From NCBI RefSeq assembly GCF_000499845.2, contig NC_023759.2:23024250-23088249 (forward strand): a stretch of DNA of 64,000 bases. The letters are read 5' to 3'. This document shows positions 56,767 to 64,000 of this stretch, in pieces; position 1 is the first letter of the stretch, and each line of letters begins with the position of its first letter. The stretch is from Phaseolus vulgaris. Lineage: Eukaryota; Streptophyta; Magnoliopsida; Fabales; Fabaceae. The notes under the pieces were generated by a model. The model had not been told where the DNA came from and made no database searches. It saw nothing but the letters and a program-made list of their open reading frames with translations. The position numbers and the translations under genes are program-made.

Positions 56767-56903
56767 TGATGTGAATGCAATAGCAAGAATACATGATTCT
56801 TTGACATTCTTAGGAACAACTTGAGTTGGTCATGAATCGGCACTTTAATTAGAATTGGATCAATGTTCTAATTCAAGAACTCACCAAGACTTTGCACCAA
56901 ACC
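56767..56903 (-). repeat. Element C LTR fragment (137 bp)
   Basis: Matches 45043-45180 with a handful of differences (AATAGCAAG, GGAACAAC, AATCGGCAC). The rest is separated off by the family A LTR at 56904. Confidence 0.88.
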
Positions 56904-58104
56904 TGTTCCGGCCGATTGACCCGGGACGTCTTTGTGCGCAGCCTCACCCATCAGCTAGGATTCCTTCCCACTGGTTACCTGTGGATTCCTGCAAAGGAGG
57001 ACAAAAGGGCGCCCTAGCGGCTGTTTGCACTCCGATGCTCAAGTCAACCAGCAAGAAACACCAAAAACTATTCACCTCCGTATCGGAGCACCGTGTATGG
57101 CACTCTGAAGGTGGTAAAAAGGAACTGTGTCTAGTGTATATTTTCTCGTTCTGGCAAAAATCTCTCCCTAGTCTCTTGTGCGTAACCTCAAGGCTCGAGC
57201 AAGCAACTAGAGTGTTTCTGGAAAATTTGCCAAAAGTCTGAACCCTGTTCCCAACATTCAAAGCGCTATTTAAGCTCTTCCAGCATTCAAAGTGCCTTAA
57301 AGCACATTTAATTATAAAACGCTCAGCGCATTTAAGACGTTCGAAACGCTTGGGAGCATTTATAGTACCTTAAACGCTCGAAACGGAAACTGTATTAAAT
57401 AACTTTAATTACCTTGTACCTGACAAACTAGCGTTTCTATTCGGACTTGACTGTTGTACACGTGGAGGGCCTCACAGTACCGTCACCCTATTTGAGGGTA
57501 TTTCCTCGTGTGAGTCCTCCTACCTGGGAGTGCAACTGCGCAAGGGGTGACTTTTTGGGTGCCAACTCATGCCCCCAAGCTTCTAGTCACTCACTGTGAG
57601 AGTGTATCTACCTTCCTCTCGTACCCTGTACCTGGCTGCCCCCGGGCATGACCCCTCTCATGAGTCGTATCTATCCCAAGGGCGTCTCTGGGGCGACAGG
57701 GGCACTTCACAAGTCAGGCTGCTCTACACTGGCGCTATTTCTATGGCCTTGAAGCCACCTTTCTCTTCTCTTTAACGCTGTCCCCTGGTTGTCGGGGTTT
57801 GAGGCCTTCCCACGGCGTCACCCCCTCCATAGTCTTTCCTACCCATGGGTATCGGGGAGCAACGTTGTGGTCGCCTTGCTCATGTGTCATTTTCCCTTGG
57901 CGACGCCCTACTTTGGCGACGCCTACTAGAGCGACGCCTTATCTTGGCGACACTCTCTCTGGGCGACGCTTCCTCTTGGCGACGCCCCGCCTTGGTGATG
58001 CTTGCGCTGGGCGTCACCCCACCTGGGCGACGCCTTACGTTGACTTTGACTTCGACGTTGACTTTGACCTTGACTTTGTCAACGCCCGGGTACGGGACGG
58101 TACA
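56904..58104 (-). repeat. Family A 3' LTR, copy 4
   Basis: Plus strand TGTTCCGGCCGATTGACC ... ACGGGACGGTACA, followed by the inverted polypurine tract. 1,201 bp. GGCGACGCC cluster about 57899-58030; hairpin CTCCATAGTCTTTCCTACCC near 57827. Confidence 0.9.
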
Positions 58105-60030
58105 CAAGCCCCCCAGTCTTAACCTGATGACTTGTCTTCAGCGAAAAGACTAAGGCCTCGCCCACGCCATCCACGTGGCACCCCGGTGACGTGTCATTCT
58201 TGCTGACGTGACAACCTTTAAACCATTGACATGACACTCTCTGAACCATTGGGATACCCTTAATGGCTGATTGGACATCCTCTGAAGCGGGGAAAGTAAC
58301 ACCTTTTGGGGCCACGCTTAATCGCGTGCCACGTGGCTCATCACGCGGCCAGCCTCTAGAGTCCCTTGCGCTCCCCTTGAGCGCTTAATCCTTTGACACG
58401 TGGCACGATCACACGGTCCCCAATTAGCGCCTCTTGGGTTGCAAATGTAATGTTCAAGTTACCCAAAACCCCGCGCTCAAACCACTGTTTCATCCATTCT
58501 CTCTGCATTTCTGCACTGTTCATCGCCTTCGAGCCCTTTCTCTGCAATCTCTGCTCTTTCCTTCGCGCTTCCCTTCCTTCCACACTTCGACATCAAAGGT
58601 ATGTGTACCGTCCCGTACCCGGGCGTTCAGAAAGTCAAGGTCAAAGTCAACGTCGGGGGTCAAAGTCAACATAAGGCGTCGCCTAGGTGAAGAGACACCA
58701 AGTGCCAGCGTCGCCAAGAGGAAGCGTCGCCAAGGTCAAGGCGTCGCCTAGTTAAGGCATCGCCCGGTTATGGCGTTGCCCAACTAGGGTGTCGCTAAGG
58801 TCCAATGTCACAAAGGCAAGGCGATCACAGTGTGGCTCCCCGATACCCATGGGTAGGAAAGACCATGGAGGGAGCGACGCCGTGGGGAGGCCTCGAATCC
58901 CGATAATCCAGGGTAGTAATAAAGAAAAGAGAAAGGTAGCTTCAAGGCCATAGTGATAGCGCCAGTGTAGGGCAGCCTGACTCGTGAAGTGCCCCTGCCG
59001 CCCCAGAGAAGCCCTTGGGATAGATACGACTCAAGAGGAGGGTCACGCCCAGGGTAGCCAGGTGCAGGGTACGAGAGGAAGGCAGATACGCTCTCAAAGT
59101 GAGTGACTAGATGTTCGGGGGCATGAGTTAGCACCCAAAAAGTCACCTTTAGCGCAGATGCACTCCCATGTAGGAGGACTCACACGAAGAAATGCCCCCA
59201 GATGGGGTCACGGCGCTGTGAGGCCCTCCACGTGTACAACAGCCAGGTCAGTTTAGAAACGCCATTTTGTCAGGTACAAGGTAATTAAGGTTATTTAATA
59301 CAGTTTCCGTTTCGAGCGTTTAAGGTACTATAAATGCTCCCAATCGGTTTAAACGTCTTAAATGCGCTACAATTAAATGCGCTTTAAGGCGCTTTGAATG
59401 CGGGAGTAGCTTAAATAGCGCCTTGAATGTTGGAAACGGGGTTCGAACTTTTGGCAAATTTTCCAGAAACTCTCTAGTTGCTTGCTCGAGCCTGGAGGTT
59501 ACGCACAAGGGACTAGGGAAAGATCTTTGCCAGAACAAGAAAATACACACTAGACACAGTCCTTTCTACCACCTTCAGAGTGCCACACACGGTGCTCCGA
59601 TACGGAGGTGCATAGTTTTTGGTGTTTCTTGCTGGCTGACTTGAGCGTCGGAGTGCAAACGGCCGCTAGGGCTCCCTTTTGTCCTTCTTTGCAGGAATCC
59701 ACAGGTAACCAGTGGGAAGGAGTCCCTAGCTGACGGTTGAGGTCGCGCACGAAGACGTCCCAGGTCAACCGGACAGAACAGTATGATTTTTCCATCTCCA
59801 TGACTCTTCTTCTTCGTCGCATTGCATCGCTGTGTATTAAACTGCCTGGGACTGTTTATGTTTCTGCATTGCTGTGTTCTTTCGCTCCTCCGTTCTTCTC
59901 CGTTCTCTTCCCTCCTTTTTGGGTTTCCTCGCGTGGGTGGCATTTTTCTAGGGTTTTGTTCCCTTTTCTGCCTTGGCATCGCTTGTTAAACCCTTTTCCT
60001 TTCTTCTTTCTCCAGTTATTTATCCGCATC
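58105..60030 (+). promoter_or_regulatory. Promoter/leader of alpha, copy 4, split by a solo LTR
   Basis: Inverted polypurine tract 58105-58116, ACGT elements (CCACGTGGC near 58171, GTGACGTGTCATTC, GCTGACGTGACA near 58185-58215), then the leader intron donor AAAG|GTATG at 58599, at which the solo LTR 58604-59780 is inserted. The intron continues from 59781 to TTTCTCCAG near 60006-60014, before ATG 60031. Confidence 0.55.
58604..59780 (+). mobile_element. Solo family A LTR with TSD GTATG
   Basis: 1,177 bp, TGTACCGTCCCGTACCC ... CAACCGGACAGAACA, flanked by GTATG at 58599-58603 and 59781-59785. The uninterrupted target AAAGGTATGAT is seen at 25655 and 53571 in sister copies. A clean LTR-LTR recombination product; it fixes the LTR ends used elsewhere. 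It contains a short minisatellite (58676-58760) and the hairpin (58840-58876). Confidence 0.95.
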
Positions 60031-62304
60031 ATGGTGCGCCTGAAACCAAGGTCCGGTTCTCCCCCCAAGACCGACTATAAAGCCTTCTATACATGGGCCC
60101 CTGGCGAGCTTTTAAATGAATGCACCACTCTGACGACCATTCAGGACTTGGAGAACCATCGCGGTGATCCCCATTTGTACAATTTTAATGCCTTCTGTCG
60201 CACCCATGATGCCCACATTTCCGTTCGTCCCGGGAGGCCAAACCTGTGTGTGTGGACGACAGGCCCAGGAAAGGGAACCCCTTCTTCTTCATGTATCAAA
60301 CGGTATTTAAACGCATCGGGGTACGCCTTCCGTTCACACCCTTCGAGAGGGAACTCCTTACAGAAATCAATACGGCCCCGGCCCAGTTACATCCCAATAG
60401 CTGGGCCTTCGTTCGGGCTTTTCAGATTCTTTGCGGGTATCTAGGCATCCTTCCTTCTGTGGACGTCTTCTTACACTTCTTCGAGGTGAAGAAGCAGGGG
60501 AAAAGCTTCTGGGTAAGCTTTTCCGGGATCGCTGACAGGATCCTTCTTTCTCTCTTCCAGAACTCGTACAAAAGCTGGAAGGGAAAATTCTTCAGGGTGT
60601 GCTGCGCCAAGCACGACCCCACAGCCTTGGACGGCTTCCCTCTGTATTGGACAGAGCATCCCAAGATGCTCAAGGCCAAGGCCCTGGATGAGCTATCCCC
60701 TACCGATACGGAGGTATGCAAGGCCTTGGCTGGCCTGGGGATCGTCTTTGACACGCTGAAGCTCATCGCGTGCGAGTACAACGCCCATTTCCTGACCACC
60801 TACTTTGGTAGGGAGACTCCTCTCTTATTGCCTTCTGTTATCTGTATTTTACTGCATCATGCTTGCTCTATTGGCCTCTTCCACCTGTTTTCCTCTGTGC
60901 TAAGTGCCTTATGTCTCATTCATCTGCGCGTTTTGTGGACTTGTATAACTGTTTTAACCTTAACTTCTGCTATTCGGTTTGTCTGAATGTAGGATCGGTG
61001 ATGGATGCTTCCAAGAGGATGGTCTTGGCGAAAGCGCTGAAGGCTGCTCGTGCCGCCAAGGCTGGCGCCTCCTCCGCCCCTGCTGCTGACCCAAACCTCT
61101 CATCAACCTTGCCCTTACCACCGCCAACCACTACCGAAGCCCCCCTAGGCTCATCTTCACCACCCTCACATAGCCCCCAACCGCTTCAAACACCTGGATC
61201 ACCTCCGCCCATCGCCGCAGTCCCCCTGGCCGTGGCTTCATCACCGGCTCCAACCCCCATTGACAAAGGAAAAAGGGTTTTGGAGATCCTCTCCAATGAG
61301 AAGGACTCTGATGGTGTGGTATCCTTCAAGAGGAGGAAAGCTGCGAGGGTTCCCGTTCTACCGACGGCATCGCCCCAGGGAGGGAACTCCTTCAGGGACA
61401 ACCCTCCCAGTGCTACCTCTCTTCCTCCCACAATGGTCCAAGAGGAAACAGGCGAAGGGGCCGAATCTGCTCCGCCTCCACCACCGGCAGAGGTCTCTGT
61501 CGCTCTTGCCTCCGTCGCTGCCACCCCAGACCTTATTGCCATCCCTCCTCCAATTATGCATCTGATGAGGGGCTTCAACGGGGGATCAATGCCAGAAGGT
61601 TCTGACAGGAGGGAGGGAATGCCCTTCTACTTGGGAGCCTTCTTGTCCGTGGCCCTTGACTGGCGTGCCCAAGCTAGAAGTGCTGCTTTGCACACACAAG
61701 CCCTCCCAGCCCTGGAAACAAGGGTTGCTGCTCTGGAGGAGGAAAAGAAAACTCTGGGACGCCAAAACGAGGCCTACCAAACCTCTCTGAAGTTGGTGCA
61801 AGAGGCCAAGGAGGAGGCTGAAAAGTAGCTGGGTGAGGCGATGGAGCTACAAGCCGACTTCTACGCTCGGGAAGTCACTCTCCAAGTTCAAGTGACAAGC
61901 CTCCAGGACATGGTCGAAGCCTCCGACGAGCTTCAGAAGGACCTGCAGGAACAATGTTGTGGGCAGGCTGAAAAACTGGAGCGGATGGAGGGGGAGATGG
62001 CTGCCCAGGTCAAGACATTGGGCCTTCTCCAGGTTGACCACGACAAATTGCAGATCGAGGTCAGCCGGCTCCGTGTGGAGAAGGAGGCTCTGGAGAAACA
62101 GGTAGCTTCTGGGATGCCACCATCGAGGAGTTGGAGAAGGCCAAGAAAACTCTTATCAACGACATGGCGGGCACCTTCGAGGAGGGGTTCAAAGAGGCTC
62201 TGGCCCAAGCCGTCTGTGAGAACCCGGGGAACGACGTTTCTAACTGCGATTCCACTCATCACATCGTCGACGGGAAGGTCGTGCCCTTTGAGCTGGATGA
62301 CTGA
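60031..62304 (+). pseudogene. Family A antisense gene alpha, copy 4, frameshifts and a stop
   Basis: Exon 1 from ATG 60031 to about 60808 (ACTTTG|GTAGGG), intron to GAATGTAG near 60992, exon 2 to TGA at 62302-62304. A short deletion near 60240 (after RPGRP) changes frame, CAG has become TAG at 61826-61828, and one G is lost near 62113. Domains as in copy 2: RLPFTPFERELLTEI, NSWAFVRAF, FKRRKAARV, GMPFYLGAFLSVA, coiled coil, VDGKVVPFELDD-like tail. Dead copy, though little diverged. Confidence 0.87.
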
Positions 62305-63646
62305 ACCGCCGCCCTCAACCGCCACCTTTACCTTTCGAGCTTTATACTTGTTTTTGCCACTCTGTGATAAACTTGTAACTCCTTTGAACTATTTGCACTT
62401 TTGTCAGATCTTTGGATTTTGCATGACAATTTTACACTCGTTTTTAATTTTCATGTGCTTCGTTTGCTTTGCCTGTACTTTTACCCGTTTCTCATGCTGT
62501 GTTGGGCGATCCCGTACATCCGGCAACCTACTTCTAACATGTACTTCGAACCCGCCCAGCCTTCATATCTATGAGGCTCCTGCCTCGTGAAGGCGCTGGC
62601 TGCTCCACCATCGCTCCAAACACCAAAGTCGAGACCTGCTCTGGGTCGAAACGTTTGGGACCAGATCGCGTTCCAGTGCCCACGCCCGTGGAGAGGCCTG
62701 TCTAAAAGCGCCGTAGCGTCCACGGAGTTTCTTAAACACCAAAGCGATTTGTCCCTAACTCATGGTGCTTGGCGCCCACGCCTGAGGAGAGACCTACGAA
62801 AGCAGTGTCGTATCGTCCCCAGGGTGTCTAGAAACGCCAAGCACCGGGAAGGCTCGAAGCCTCCCATGGGTCGTTCCCTCTATGGTCTTTCCTTCCCATG
62901 GATTTCGGGGAACAACCCTGCCGGCGGTTCACTCGGCTTCTGGCGATCTCGTCTCCCTCCACAGTCTTTCCTACCTGTGGGTATCGGGGAGGCGACGCCG
63001 CTGGCGACTAGTTTTGGCTTCTTCGATTTCGCCTCCCTCCACAGTCTTTCCTACCTGTGGGTATCGGGGAGGCGACACCATTAATAACTTATACTGGCGA
63101 CGCCCTCTGCGTCTTGACGATGCCTGGTGCGGTCAACCCGTTGACTTTACCTTGGCATTGACTTTGACTTCGACTCTGGTCGACGCCTGGGAATACCGGG
63201 AAGCCTAAGGTCTCACCCGTGCCATCCACGTGGCATCCTCTGTATGGCTGATGGGACGTTTCCCCTCTTGGCTAGATTCTGACATACTCTGAGCTTCTAC
63301 AAGATACTCCCGTTCTCGACGGCGCACCGTACCCTTGGGCATTCTGTTGATGCGACGTTTTTCCTGAATGTTAACCAGTGATGCCAGGATCATCCTCCCA
63401 TCCTCTGATACGTGGCCCAATCGCACGGTGTTCCCATTGCGTTACTTGGCGCTTGAATTGCAATATTTGGATCTTCGAAATCTTGCACCTGCCTTCATCA
63501 CCTCTGTGCTTTCGTAGCCTACTTGCACCACTTCTCTTCTCGCAAAGAGTTCTTCTGGTGTTCATTCTAGCCAACGTTTTACCCCCGCGTTTCCAGCAAG
63601 TCATTCTCCTTCAACCTTCCAACTCCTTCCCAGATACCGTTCCGAC
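62305..63646 (+). other. Family A alpha-beta spacer, copy 4
   Basis: Two ACGCC...GGAGAG / CGTATCGTCC-type blocks (about 62680-62725, 62770-62825), three CTTTCCTAC hairpins (about 62875, 62955, 63034) and GGCGACGCC units. No gene seen. Confidence 0.6.
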
Positions 63647-64000
63647 ATGTCTTCTCATGTTCCTCCCCCCAGGGTTAACCCCAAGGACTTGTATACTTGG
63701 GCCTCGAGCGAGCTCCTTGACGAGTGCTCATGCTTGATTTCTACCAGGGCCATAAGGCAACACAAAGGGGATTCGTGCTCCTATGATCACCGTGCCTTCG
63801 TGAAGAGGCACGACGACGATATTGCCTTGCTCCCTTGCACTTTTGGGGAGCCAGTGTGCGGAGATGAACGAGCCAACGACGGGGTCCCCTTCTTTTACTT
63901 CTATCAGGTGGTATTCAAGAGCATCGGTGTGTGCCTGCCTTTCTCCAGGTTTGAGAGGGAACTATTGACGGAGATTAATGCTGCTCCGGCCCAGTTGTAT
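63647..64000 (+). CDS. Family A antisense gene beta, copy 4, cut by the window edge
   Basis: Open from ATG 63647 to the last base (118 codons) without a stop. MSSHVPPPRVNPKDLYTWAS matches beta copies 1 and 2, followed by PVCGDERANDGVPFFYFYQ, CLPFSRFERELLTEI and APAQLY. Only the N-terminal domain is visible, so whether the gene is intact cannot be judged here. Confidence 0.8.
   Translation, partial: MSSHVPPPRVNPKDLYTWASSELLDECSCLISTRAIRQHKGDSCSYDHRAFVKRHDDDIALLPCTFGEPVCGDERANDGVPFFYFYQVVFKSIGVCLPFSRFERELLTEINAAPAQLY

Noticed and set aside
51905..56905. Shared AACC|TGTTCC boundary at both 51914 and 56904 as a target preference
   Set aside because: Only two cases, and the other family A insertions (TTTTC, GTATG) do not share it.

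Overview
This window is nested retrotransposon DNA from a flowering plant, most likely a legume of the Phaseoleae (Vigna/Phaseolus type). The legume call rests on my recognition of element style and of ACAATCGATTGT-type motifs in a copia LTR; it was not searched. I see no host gene, tRNA, rRNA or CRISPR. The sequence resolves into Ty3/gypsy and Ty1/copia pieces inserted into one another, as in pericentromeric heterochromatin.

Two related Ty3/gypsy families dominate. Their order protease - RT - degenerate RNase H - second (archaeal-type) RNase H - integrase is that of the Tat lineage. Family A has LTRs of 1.16-1.29 kb that begin TGTACCGTCCCG and end GGACGGAACA. Family B has LTRs of about 0.76-0.89 kb that begin TGTGCCGCCCTGG and end GGCAGGATCA. 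Both carry spliced extra genes between pol and the 3' LTR, antisense to pol. Family A has two in tandem: alpha, with a coiled coil, and beta, short and without one. Family B has one, with a coiled coil. The window contains no 5' end (LTR + primer site + gag) of either family.

Layout. 1-5389: reversed 3' part of family A copy 1 (alpha tail, beta, pol), cut by a family A LTR with mismatched flanks (5390-6646). 6647-10402: 3' end of family B copy 1. 10403-10748: copia scrap. 10749-39611: a very large inverted repeat of two family B 3' halves (LTR-eORF-pol :: pol-eORF-LTR) around a 124-bp centre. Its right arm is split by family A copy 2 (23397-34219, TSD TTTTC), which is itself a foldback. 39612-43994: copia LTR, leader and LTR of a gypsy relative (D), and an integrase scrap. 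43995-51220: copia LTR-like DNA holding a complete non-autonomous gypsy element C (45043-50709, TSD CTGGA). 51426-51913: tail of a third eORF type (E). 51914-56766: 3' part of family A copy 3. 56767-56903: element C LTR scrap. 56904-64000: 3' part of family A copy 4, with a solo family A LTR (58604-59780, TSD GTATG) in its alpha leader.

Most coding copies are broken. The exceptions are alpha and beta of copy 2, which look intact, the copy-2 integrase, which is open but lacks everything upstream, and beta of copy 4, which is open to the window edge. The most unusual material is: (i) two independent foldback elements, at least one with a target-site duplication; (ii) the tandem antisense genes of family A; (iii) a dispersed hairpin whose two stem versions show matching changes in both arms.
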